A stretch of DNA of 16,848 nt. Origin: Conidiobolus incongruus B7586. Lineage: Eukaryota > Entomophthoromycota > Entomophthoromycetes > Entomophthorales > Conidiobolaceae. Below are positions 1 to 10,328 of the stretch, in pieces. Position 1 is the first letter of the stretch; the number at the start of each line of letters is the position of its first letter. Under the pieces are notes generated by a model that was not told where the DNA came from, made no database searches, and worked only from the letters and a program-made list of their open reading frames with translations. The position numbers were made by a program, and so were the translations under genes. Location of the stretch: assembly GCA_000697335.1 (NCBI GenBank), contig JNEM01011548.1:1-16848 (forward strand), in the 5' to 3' direction.

Positions 1-1021
1 TTTTAAATTATAATTTACCTATTATTTTATTTATCAAGTTAAAATAATATAATAGTTATAAAGTAATTTTTTGTTTTTTTAAATTATTTAATTAATTTCA
101 ATTTTAGTAAAAATATTTAAACTCTTATTTAATTTTATAATAAGATTTTTGTAGTTAAAGGTATTTTTTTCTTAAAATATAAGTAATATCTATTATAATA
201 TAAAGTATATATAATAATATTATATTTATTTATATTAACTAACCTATAAATATACTTTTTATTATATTTATTTATAATTTTAATATATTTAAGTTTAAAT
301 CTAAATATATCTTTATTAAAATTTTTATTAGCTTTAATTATAATAAACTAATTAATATTAATATTTCTAATAATCTTATAAGTTGATTTACCTTTATTAT
401 AAAATTAATTAATATATAAGTAAATTTTTTAAAAAGGGATTCAAGTATTTTAATACTAATATTATTTAAAATAATAATTTAATTAAAAAAAGATTTAAGT
501 AATTTTTGTTTTATATACCCTTTTAACTTATAAACCCACAAATTTATAACTCACTTTATTTAAAATTTAAAATTTAATATATTAACCAATAATATATCAA
601 ATATATTTAAATATAACCTATTATAATCAAGTATTATATTTTAATTATATATCTTAATTTAAATTAATTTAGTTAAAAATTATTTATATTATAAATAAAT
701 ATATATGTGATTTTTATTATATGACTTATTTTTGTGGGTTAGTATAAAATCTCAAAATAAATCTCAATATATTTACTAATAATATGCAATACTAAAAATT
801 ATTCTTGGATATTTATAAGAAATATTTAAATAAAATCCATTATTAATATATTTTAAAATTAATTTTAAAATATATTATCATCTTTTTTTTAAATTGCAAA
901 TCATAGTTTTGTTAGACAATGATGACTTTTTCTTTTATTAATGAAGGTTGTCTAAATATCATATGCATATTTAATAAAAATACAAATCAATTGATATTAA
1001 TTAACTTTTTATTCATCAAAA
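1..1021. other. AT-rich gene-free stretch, includes 3' flank of the PPP1R37-like gene
   Basis: No credible coding exon was seen on either strand. Positions 1-700 are poorer in G and C than the rest of the window and consist mainly of short A/T runs. The last 150 bases must carry the 3' untranslated region of the minus-strand LRR gene whose stop codon lies at 1022-1024. A 7-bp inverted pair (TAGACAA at 913-919, TTGTCTA at 948-954) sits in that flank; it is too short to call a terminator or RNA. Confidence 0.6.
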
Positions 1022-3582
1022 TTACAAAATTGTAAAATGATCTCCTAATTGAGTATTTCTAATACATGTATTTAGCATATCCTGTGCCAATTGAGAATAC
1101 TCAGGCTGATCAGGCTATATAATATAATATTAGTGAACAATATAATAATAAAACATTTGTAAAAAATACCGGGATGGTCACTTCTAAGCAGGTGATACTA
1201 TAGTTGAGCTTAATGGAAATTGAAAGAGCCATTAATCCTGCCAAATCTAATTCCGGGTTCTGTGAAACATCTAATCTACTAAGATGCTTTGTTTCTGGTA
1301 ATACTTCAGCCAATGCAATAGCATCCTCAGATGTCATCAATGTATCCGCTAAAAAGAGGGATTTTAAAGTACGATTGAATGCTAAAGCGGATTTAAGGCA
1401 TATGAACTAAAAACCATGAGCAATTAATTTAGGTGATAAATAAGATTGATAAACTTACGCCATCCAAATTAGATCCACAAATTGGATTATGTGACAAATC
1501 AAGAGATTTTAAGCCCATATTGAATTTCTATCAAAAATTAGTCTAAATTAAACAACATACGTATATTAATATTACCAAAGCCTCGCATAGCTTAATAAAT
1601 CCTATTTCTGTAATTCCATTTTGACTCAAATTCAATGATTTTAGTTGGGTATTGAGCTTGAGATTTTCACATATACGAATTAAACCATCTGATTTAAGTT
1701 CGTTTTTGCTAAGATCCAAGTGTGTCAGATGGCTATATCTTGGTTGAGGTGTCATCATAGAAGCCAACTTGGGCTCAATGGTGCTTGGTGATCCAGGAGA
1801 TAAACTGGGCGGGGTGCTAGGATATTTTGGACGAATTAATTCAGAGATAGCATCCGCGCTAAGTAAACCTATCTTATTTTCACAAAGCGAAAGCTGCTGT
1901 AAGTGGCTCTCATGAATTATTTGACTTAATATTGCCAATTCAGAACTTCGCATTGAACATCTATTCAATTTGAGGTACTTTAATCCAAGTGTGTGATTAC
2001 TTTTCTTGGGATCAAAATCGAGTTTTGGAGAAGTTTCCAGTCTGTCAGATGAGAATATGTCAGAAAGCTCAAGAGAAAAGGACTCAGTATCTAAGAAGCT
2101 CTTGGTATTTGAATTTTTTGGAGATCCTGCAGAATTAGGCAGCTGATCTTTAATAGAATTTAAAAGATAGTGGACACTATTTTTGTTGAGCTGGATAAAT
2201 GAACAATCTAAATATAGAAGTCTTTTGGTATTCGCTAAATATACCGCAAGATACTGAATTCCTTGAGATGTGATTTTAGGATTATTAGCCAAGCTGAGAT
2301 AAGATACTGAATCCATTATTAAGAGTCCATGACTGAGCACTTTGAGACAGCTATCATCTAATTGGCAATCGTCGAGTTCTAATTTAGTTAAATGCGGCAA
2401 TAAGGGGAAGATGTCAATTACGGGAATTAAGCTCAAGTAGGTTAATGGGTGACCAACTAAGTTGATATGAGTAATCGAAGGCTGTGCAACTCCTTCAATG
2501 AATAATTTTACTAGGGTTTCATTTGGAAGCTCACCCACAGAATGGCAAATCGACATGTACCAATTTAAAATGTCTCGATGGGTGTATTGCTTTGTATTTT
2601 CTGGAGCTGGAATCATCACTCTACAAGAGTTTGGAACGATATAGTTAGTGGAAAGCAAAGGTACTGAAAATCTAACTCGTTTCAATTTTGTAGAGTGCAA
2701 AGGATGAGAGGGGTCTGAAAGGGATGATACTGGAGTTGAAAGAATTTCTTCATTTTTACCGAAAAGACCCATTTTGCCAAACAACTTATCTTTTTGCTGC
2801 TTCCAGAGTATTGAAGAGCGTTTAGAAAATGAAGCGGGTTGCACAGCAGGTTTCAAAATTCCTTTAAGTGGTGCTTTAGGCACTTCATTGTTGGGTGTAT
2901 CTGGAGGAGGAAAGAATCCAACAGGGCTTGATGAATTGGACTGTGAGAGAGGTGTTGAAGGAACGCTTTTTGCTCTCAAATGGGGAAGTCTATTATACCC
3001 AGAAGGGGAAGGTGGTGGAGGAGGAGAAATCAAGGGCTTCCTTGAAGTATTTTTAATTTCTTGAATGGATAAATGAGCAACTGGTTCTATCAGATTTTCT
3101 GGAGCAATAGTTGGGGATTCAAATAATTGAGCCGTGGCTTCAGTTGTGGAATATCCTTTTGGTTCCAAATACATATCTGAAGAATGCGTATCTGAAGGTA
3201 GAAAATTGGACTGTTCTGTTGAAGCAAATAAATTACTAGATGATTCTTCTTCGTTAGATATAGGCTTAAAATCAGAATTTTCTATGGGACTAGGTGTTTC
3301 CTCTTCAGAATTACTAACTAAAGTATTTTCATCTTCTAACAACTGCTTATCGATATTTGAATTAGCATTTTCATGAAGATATTCTTCTGTTTTCATGGCT
3401 TTATCGATATTAGAAGTCGTAGAAGGATCTAAGGTTTGAATTTTCAAGTCAGATTCAACATTGGGGCTACCTAAATAAAATTTAAGAAAAATTGAATAAA
3501 TGGAAATATTATTAATAATTTAAACGATAAGGTAAGTTATTAGATATAATATAATTTGCTTACTTGTAGGAGAGTGTACCAT
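1022..3582 (-). CDS. PPP1R37: PPP1R37-like leucine-rich-repeat regulator of protein phosphatase 1 (5 exons, 770 aa)
   Basis: Exons on the minus strand: 3582-3564, 3470-1576, 1527-1459, 1406-1170, 1114-1022. All junctions are GT-AG and keep one frame. The start is the ATG at 3582-3580; a 19-base first exon (MVHSPT) ends in a GTAAGC donor and joins in phase, and the large exon has no ATG of its own at its 5' end. The N-terminal third is acidic and Ser/Pro-rich with a proline run near residues 155-162. It carries GILK (residues 210-213) and RVRF (271-274), which match the SILK and RVxF docking motifs for the PP1 catalytic subunit. From about residue 330 onward come ribonuclease-inhibitor-type LRRs (for example LTHLDLSKNEL, LKSLNLSQNGI, LKSLDLSHNPI). 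In the known family, PPP1R37 binds and restrains PP1. The tail ends PEYSQLAQDMLNTCIRNT plus a few residues. A RanGAP-like LRR protein is the alternative, but RVRF just ahead of the LRRs favours PPP1R37. Confidence 0.85.
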
Positions 3583-5809
3583 TGATTGAAGGATTAGCAA
3601 TAATAAGATTAATTGATTATAGTGTTATTTACAAATATAGTTTAAGACTGATTATTTACATTCAATGAAATTGAAAGAAGAATTAATTTTCTTTGATTTG
3701 TTTTGAATCATGTTAAATCAGCTAAATTTATATTAATTCCCTCAATTTTCATATTCATTTGTATTTTACTGTTCTAGTTCACATCATGATTCACAATTTT
3801 TAATTAAAAAATAACCAATTCATTTGAATTATACCTTATGTTTGTTATTAATTTTACTCCATTATTATATTAAATCAGAATATATAATGTCAATTTACTG
3901 AGATGTATTTAATTATATTTATATATACAGGAATGTCTGTGAATTTTGATGAATATTTATAATGGATTGTTGTAAATGGATACTAAGCTGATATTATTAA
4001 TATCAACAAATTAAAAATTTTCTGTTATTACTAAACCAGTATTATAAATTCTGTCTATGTGATTTTTGTAATTCCTGTTTATTTTATAATTTCCCAATTA
4101 TTGCTTAATTGATCATTGAATATATGATATTTAAAAACTTTTCATTAACATGCAAATAATTAATTTGATGATACTATGATATTTATTCATATCTATATTA
4201 TTTTATATAGCATTACTTTCTTTTCTGGAATAAAAATTAGATTCAGTGTATTGAATATAATTATGCTATGATGGAAATAGTGAATTACCAATGTCGATAT
4301 CAATAATATTATATTATAATTTTGGTAAGAGTTATCAATGTTATTATTAAATATTTTAATGACACTATTATTACTTTATTAGATGCTTTTAAATAGAAAT
4401 TAGATTTGATATCAGGGTGCTCAATATGTTTTGCACAAAATTTTTTGAAATTTCTATTATGATTGTAAAAATTAGACGTTTTAACAAATCCTAGATGAAC
4501 ACTAATTCTTATTATCTCGAATAATTTTTTAAATACTGTATTTTTCACATTTAAGTATAAACAGTAATTTTTTTAAAGAGTACTGATTAATTTTTATTTT
4601 ACAAAGTAAATCAAGGTAATTTTTGATATTGAATATCTGCAAGTATCTGTTCAAAATCCTTAATTTTTAAAAATAATAATTTGACAACTGCATTATGCTA
4701 TGAAATTATTTTATGTGACATCATGTATGTATATCAAATTTCATTTATTTTAATTTATCGATATATTACTTTTAGATTAAGTTTTGAAACAGGTATATGC
4801 TATTTAATATATTATTTATGTTTTCTATAATATTGCATATTCTTTTAAAATTAAGACTTAAATATTGTGTGATTTGATGAGATAAAATATGATTTTTTTT
4901 CAAATATCACTAATAATTACAATATCACAATATTATGTAAATCTTTCAATTATTGAATTAATTCAAAATTCAATAATAACTTTGGAATATTTATTATCAA
5001 ATTATAGTTACAATTACACTATATTTAGATATTAATAAATTAATATTAATAACTTATAACATAATTTTAAAAATATTATTTTTGACATCAATTTCTTTGA
5101 TGTTTATTTTCAAGATCAATATTTTATTATTCATCCATAATGTAGAATAATATGGATAAATTCCATTTTTATTAAATGTACTTGATTAAATCAAGATTTA
5201 AATAAACATTATTTAATAAAGTTAGTTAAGCTTATTGGTAATAGAAACGGGAAAATTTTAACCAATGTTGAATTAATTATAAATTGTTGATAATTGAGAT
5301 AAGGTATTAAATAAACTGTACATCAAAATAATACTATATATCAAAAAAATTATATTAATTTGTATTCACTTTAATTAATAATCTTGTATACAAACAATGT
5401 ATCTTTTAATCTAAGTAGTGAAGTAAAGTTCAATGGTATAATTATGAAATTTAATCACATTTTGTTAAATACTCTATTATTAAACTCCATATCTAGAGTC
5501 GAGAAAATGTATAATCAATTATATTGTCAACATTAGAATACGATATATTAATATCATATATTTTCATTCATTGATCAAAAAAACATTTAAGGTTAAAATT
5601 TTACAAAATTATGATTGAACTGATATTATAAAATAAAATTTAAAATCTATTTTGTTTGACATTGCGAAAATACTAAAATTCTGATATTTGATTGGTTAGT
5701 CAAAATTAGGTAAATACATAAAATGATGATGTAATCTAAATTATAAATTAAAAACTAAGCTTAAAGTGCTTTATAGTTTTGAATTAATTGAAGAATAATT
5801 ACTAAAATC
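3583..5809. other. Divergent intergenic region between the PPP1R37-like gene and FKBP12
   Basis: About 2.2 kb between two gene starts that point away from each other, so it must contain both promoters. No gene was supported. A CCAAT pentamer at 3815-3819 lies about 235 bases upstream of the PPP1R37-like start, and TGATTGGT lies near the FKBP12 start. A perfect 11-bp inverted repeat with a 7-base loop is at 4949-4977, but arms of that length are expected by chance in DNA this AT-rich. A GTG-initiated open stretch at 4309-4548 (-) resembles no family I know. Confidence 0.6.
5689..5696 (-). promoter_or_regulatory. CCAAT box (TGATTGGT) upstream of FKBP12
   Basis: TGATTGGT on the plus strand matches the fungal HAP/CBC (Hap2/3/5) consensus TNATTGGT at every position. 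It lies about 114 bases upstream of the FKBP12 start codon, a usual distance for such a box. Binding is inferred from the motif and position alone. Confidence 0.4.
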
Positions 5810-6244
5810 ATGGGTGTTACTAAAGAAGTTATTAAAGCTGGCGATGGTGTCAACTTCCCTAAGCCTGGTGATACCGTCCAAATGCACTACACCGGCACTT
5901 TGACTGACGGAAAGAAATTCGACTCCTCTGTTGATCGTGGCGTTCCTTTCGTTACCAAGATTGGTGTTGGTCAAGTCATCCGGTAATCCTAATTTCTCTT
6001 CCCACTAATATTTTATCTAAATTTTATTTTAGTGGTTGGGATGAAGGTGTTCCCACTATGAGCTTAGGTGAAAAGGCCAAGCTTACCATCACCGGAGACT
6101 ACGCCTATGGTTCTCGTGGTTACCCTGGTTTGATTCCTCCTAACGCCACCTTAATCTTCGAAGTTGTAAGTACACTATCTATTATTATTATTTTAGCTTA
6201 TATTAATTTTTCTTTTTAAATAGGAACTTCTCAAGATCAACTAA
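5810..6244 (+). CDS. FPR1: FKBP12, FK506/rapamycin-binding peptidyl-prolyl cis-trans isomerase (3 exons, 108 aa)
   Basis: Exons: 5810-5982, 6033-6165, 6224-6244; introns of 50 and 58 bases with GTAATC and GTAAGT donors. The joined protein is 108 residues, the same length as human FKBP12. A single FKBP domain fills the protein. The ligand and active-site residues are present: Y27, F37, D38, F47, V56, I57, W60, Y83, I92, F100, with the signature motifs DGKKFDSS and VIRGW. Human E55 is Q here and human H88 is Y, both in loops that vary between fungi. The family catalyses proline isomerisation in the cytosol and, bound to FK506 or rapamycin, inhibits calcineurin or TOR. The last exon codes for only six residues and the stop. 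Codons often end in C (ACC, GTC, TTC), as in NDUFS7, which suggests strong expression. The start has the context AATCATGG and the family's MGV N-terminus. Confidence 0.97.
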
Positions 6245-6896
6245 AGATCTCCTTTTATTTCTTAACATAGTTTATAAATTAAGCTTGTAGAATTCATATA
6301 ATCCTGTTTTAGTAGTTTTAGCCACATTTCTCGTTTTATTTCTATTTGATATTACATTATTCACAAAATATTAATTGTTTTTTACAAAATCTGAGACCAA
6401 CTCTATCATTTCTGTTTTATACAATTGGATATTGATAATATCTTTATTATTTTATAGAAATTATTTATATACATTAAATAGAATATCATAAACTTTTACA
6501 GATTAAGAACACAATTTAAACATATTAAATTATATCTATGAATATATATAAATATCCTTTTCCATATTTTTATATCAATTAATTTTTAGAGCATAGTTTG
6601 TATTTATTGATTGTGAATATATTTTATATTCAACAATATTTTAGTTTTATTCACTATCAACTAATATCAAGAAAATTATGTTGATAGCCAATATAAAAAA
6701 TATATTGGTTAACTAATATTTATTATTGAATTATGGATATATATTTTTGAATATTAATGATAGAAAGGTAAATTCAATCCCATAAAAAAGAATGAGATTT
6801 CAATAAAATAAAAAACCGAGGATTGTTGGTAATTATAATACATAATAATATCATTGAATATAGCTTTGTATTGAAAAATAACTTAGTACATATAAA
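6245..6896. other. Intergenic region between FKBP12 and SNRNP40
   Basis: A 650-base gap between two genes in the same direction. It contains the FKBP12 3' flank and the SNRNP40 promoter. Apart from the inverted CCAAT pair at 6688-6708, I saw no feature in it. Confidence 0.6.
6688..6708. promoter_or_regulatory. Perfect inverted CCAAT pair upstream of SNRNP40
   Basis: CCAATATA (6688-6695), five A residues, then TATATTGG (6701-6708) form a perfect 8-bp inverted repeat with a CCAAT core at each outer edge. It lies about 190 bases upstream of the SNRNP40 start codon. CCAAT is the core bound by the Hap2/3/5 (CBC/NF-Y) complex in fungi. The symmetry could reflect two binding sites or a dimeric factor; function is inferred. 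Confidence 0.4.
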
Positions 6897-8408
6897 ATGG
6901 ATAAAAGAAGAGCTAGTCAATCTCCTGAACCGCAATCTTCTAATAATGCTAATCAGGTCGTAGTGGCCAAAAAACCTAAATCTGACAATATTCCTAGCCA
7001 AGCTCTGATTCAGCAAGACAATAAAAATAATAAATCATTAGTTCATAAGGTTATAATTTTTTTTATCAATTTCATAATCATTATTAATGTTTAAGGCAGG
7101 TTCCTAGAACATCCTCATTGAATAGTCCAATTATTCAACTGTCAGGACATAGTGTAATTAATTTTCAATCATTATGTATCTTGTCAATTTACATTTTTTA
7201 TAGGGGGAAGTCTTCTCTTGCAAATTTAATCCAACTGGTGAATTTATTGCTTCTGGCTCCTTTGATAAAAACATATGTCGGTATATTTTGTTTGAATTTT
7301 TACATCAAACTAATTGTTAATTTCTAGTTCTTTGGAAAACATATCAAGAAAATCAAAACTATGGGGTATTGTCTGGTCACAAAGGAGCAATTCTAGAATT
7401 AGATTGGAACAGTGATTCAAGGTTTCTTTAATTGATGCATTCCATTTTTCAAATTCTAACTTGAATGTAGTCAACTTTACTCTTGTGGCTCGGATCGTAC
7501 AGTTGCTGTTTGGGATCATGAAACTGGAAATCGTGTTAAAAAATTTGCGGAACATTCAAATATTGTCAATTCTGTGAATTGTCAAAAGAAATTTGCTGGA
7601 TCAGGTGTTTTAGTAAGTGGTAGTGATGATAGAACGATCAAAGTAAATAGCACTACTTTAATTTTGATTTCTAAATACTAATAGATTAATTTAGATTTGG
7701 GATCTTAGACGCAAACTATCAGTAGAAACATTTGAGCAAGATTATCAAGTTACATCCGTTTGTTTTAGCGATGCTGGTGATATGGTTTTTGCTGGAAGCT
7801 TGGATAATACTATATATGTACTGTTATAATCAAAATTTTCTATTATTGTTTATTAATTAAATATTTTTAGGCTTTTGATTTAAAGCAAAATAAAGTTTCA
7901 TACACTCTTACCGGTCACTTAGATACCATCACAGGATTAAGACTGAGCCCTGATGGTAACTTTTTACTCTCTAATTCTATGGATAACACAGGTATTATTT
8001 TGACACTTAAATGATACTATAGCGTATCTGACTCTCTATTATAGTGCGAATTTGGGATATTAGACCATTTGTCCCTAACGAAAGATTAGTTAATATTTTT
8101 GAAGGTAATCTTAATCTCAGTAGATCCATTAATTTGTTGCTGACAATTCTATTTTTAAAGGCGCTCCTCATGGGTTTGAAAAGAATTTGATTAAACCCTG
8201 CTGGTCCTCTGATGGATCTCAAATTGCCTGTGGAAGTTCAGATCGTTCAGTCACTATTTGGGATGTTGATAGTAAAGCTATTTTATATAAACTTCCAGGT
8301 CATAAAGGATGTGTCAATCAAGTTGACTTTCATCCAAGTGAACCTATTATCCTATCTGGTAGTACTGATCGCACTCTTTTCTTGGGAGAAGTATTACCAC
8401 CTCAGTAA
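6897..8408 (+). CDS. SNRNP40: SNRNP40 (Prp8-binding U5 snRNP 40-kDa WD-repeat protein; 9 exons, 365 aa)
   Basis: Exons: 6897-7049, 7100-7153, 7204-7276, 7328-7421, 7471-7642, 7695-7817, 7871-7991, 8045-8104, 8161-8408. The joined frame is open for 365 residues; the human protein is about 357. Introns are 49-56 bases. Residues 1-55 are a polar, basic tail (KRRAS, AKKPK). Then PRTSSLNSPIIQLSGH leads into seven WD repeats, with tracks such as GHSGEVFSCKFNP, GSDRTVAVWDHETG, GSDDRTIKIWDLR, NSMDNTVRIWDIRP and GSSDRSVTIWD. The last blade ends DRTLFLGEV, the terminal pattern of this orthologue. The family scaffolds Prp8 in the U5 snRNP and the B and C spliceosome complexes in the nucleus. Exon 3 needs an unusual GTCGGT donor at 7277, because only that choice restores the family's ILLW-like blade (here IFLW). 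Codons mostly end in A or T, unlike FKBP12 and NDUFS7. S. cerevisiae lacks this gene. Confidence 0.96.
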
Positions 8409-10328
8409 TCTTCACTGATCTTCAAAATAGCTTTATTTACAATTAAAAATGTTTTATGACACACTATATGAATTTTCAAATGATATATCCAATCATATCC
8501 CCAATTAACAATTAAAATTAAATATATATAGAATAAAGCATATTCTCTAGATATATATTTTGATAGATGATAAAACTTGCATTATAATTATTTAGCTATG
8601 CATCCATTCAATTATTTAATATTCCTTTCATATATTTAACCGATGTTTTAGATATTTATATTTTTAAAAATGTATTTGATTTAAATATTACCAAAAATTG
8701 GACAAATATCCCTATAATTGTGATTTAATATTTATAATATGATTCAAACATAGATTGGAGATATAATAATTTGTTTAAGGTATGAAATCCGTTCATATCA
8801 TGATGAATTTGATATAAATAATCTGATAATTGAAAAATAATATGCTTTGAAATTAATTAAAACACATGTAAACTAGTAAAATTAGATAAATTTTTAAATT
8901 GAAATATATTATACATTAAAAAAATAAAAATAAAAGCGAAATAAACCTCTATTTAAAAATTTATATAGATACATTTGAATGAAATAATACTATTAATATT
9001 TTACTTAACAAATAATGTAAATTATATTTTCCAAAATGTTCACAATAATTCTATTTCAATATTTGATAATACTTTGAATTCAAAATTATAATTAAATATT
9101 AATATCAAATCAAATAATAATTAAAATATCAATAATATTAAATAGAAATATAAACTGGTCTAAGAAATATTCTAATTGAGTCATATTCTTGAATTAATCA
9201 ATGAAAAATTGTTCAACACCCGTGTTCTTCATCTTTAATATTATTTAAACGATTTCATTTCGTTTTTTTATATTATAAATAATTTAGTAATATTATATAA
9301 TATTTTTATTAAAAATTTTGCTAAAGAATAAAAATAAATATTTTTTTATATAATTAATGCTGACAATTTATAGTTTTATGTTATAACCAAAAAAAGAAAT
9401 AGTGTTTAAATAATATATGTAAATTTAAATGAAAAAATCTAAATAATATAAACGTCAATAATGATTATAAAAGCTTTATGTCTTGGAATTAGTTTTATTA
9501 AATAATTTGATATATATTATTGAATAATAGGTTAAATTTTTAATAAATGAATTTTAAAAAAAATCTTATTGTTAAAAATAGTACCCAATCAAGTGGACTG
9601 GAATTGGAGTTCTTATAAATAATCCTTTAAATTATGGGACCATATGATAATATTGGATTGATAATATATTTGAATGAACAATAATAAAAGAGTAAATCAG
9701 ATAAAAAATAATAAATATTACTAATTATATTTAATTATTCAAGATTTGAATTATAGTATTGGATTTGTTGAAGATTTTTTAATATATAGATCATAAAAAA
9801 TATAATGAATAAAATAATCTGACTAATATGCTAAATCAATAAATAGCCATAATTTCAATTAAAATGATATGGATAAACTAATTTATAAAACTCACAAATG
9901 GCTTTAAAAATATTATATAATCTATTTATATAGGTATATTAGTTATTATCCCAATGATATAGCAGGAATATTGGATACCATTTCTTGCAAAGTATGTTTG
10001 CTTCTATTATATGAGAAAAATATAATAATTAGTGTCAATGATAAGCTATATTACAAACTCAAAATTTTCATATATTAAAATGCATAGTGATAAAAAAAAT
10101 AAAGTCAAATTGAGTACGCCCTGGTATATATCATCATACAATGGGACATTTGCGATACACTATAATAAAAACAATAAATTGACTAAAGCTGGCTAAAATG
10201 TAAACCTGAAATCATAAATAGATAATAAAGTAATAATAGTGTTTAAGATTATATTTTTAAATTAGTTGGATTTATAAATTTTTGAATAAAAAAATAAAAA
10301 TTATTGTTGCTGATGATAAAAATAGGAT
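8409..10328. other. Convergent intergenic region between SNRNP40 and NDUFS7
   Basis: About 1.9 kb between two stop codons, so only 3' ends are required here. No gene was supported. Two patches are less AT-rich than their surroundings: 9945-10015 and 10100-10215. Neither gives a recognisable protein or RNA. A short GC-containing palindrome and a hairpin followed by a T run lie at 9215-9269. Confidence 0.55.
9215..9269. other. Palindrome followed by a hairpin with T7 tail
   Basis: AACAC-CC-GTGTT (9215-9226) is a short palindrome. Twenty bases on, AAACGA (9247-9252) pairs with TCGTTT (9260-9265) across a 7-base loop and runs directly into seven T residues (9263-9269). On the plus strand this resembles a stem plus oligo-T stop, as used by RNA polymerase III or in 3' end formation. 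It lies about 0.8 kb past the SNRNP40 stop, so a link to that gene is unproven. Confidence 0.25.

Noticed and set aside
2774-3376. Plus-strand open frames opposite the PPP1R37-like gene
   Set aside because: They are shadows of the well-supported minus-strand coding exon, made of low-complexity complements of Ser/Pro codons.
3944-3996. A possible C/D-box snoRNA (TTGATGAA followed by CTGA)
   Set aside because: The C box is imperfect, the spacing is too short, and there is no terminal stem.
4309-4548. A 79-codon open frame on the minus strand in the divergent gap
   Set aside because: It begins with GTG rather than ATG, lacks a recognisable motif, and a frame of this length is roughly expected once by chance given the stop frequency in the window.
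4949-4977. An 11-bp perfect inverted repeat
   Set aside because: At this base composition a few such repeats are expected by chance in a window of this size.
9920-10070. An open stretch of roughly 50 codons on the plus strand (YYPNDIAGILDTISCKVC)
   Set aside because: No ATG, no known family and no convincing splice partners; kept only as a composition note.
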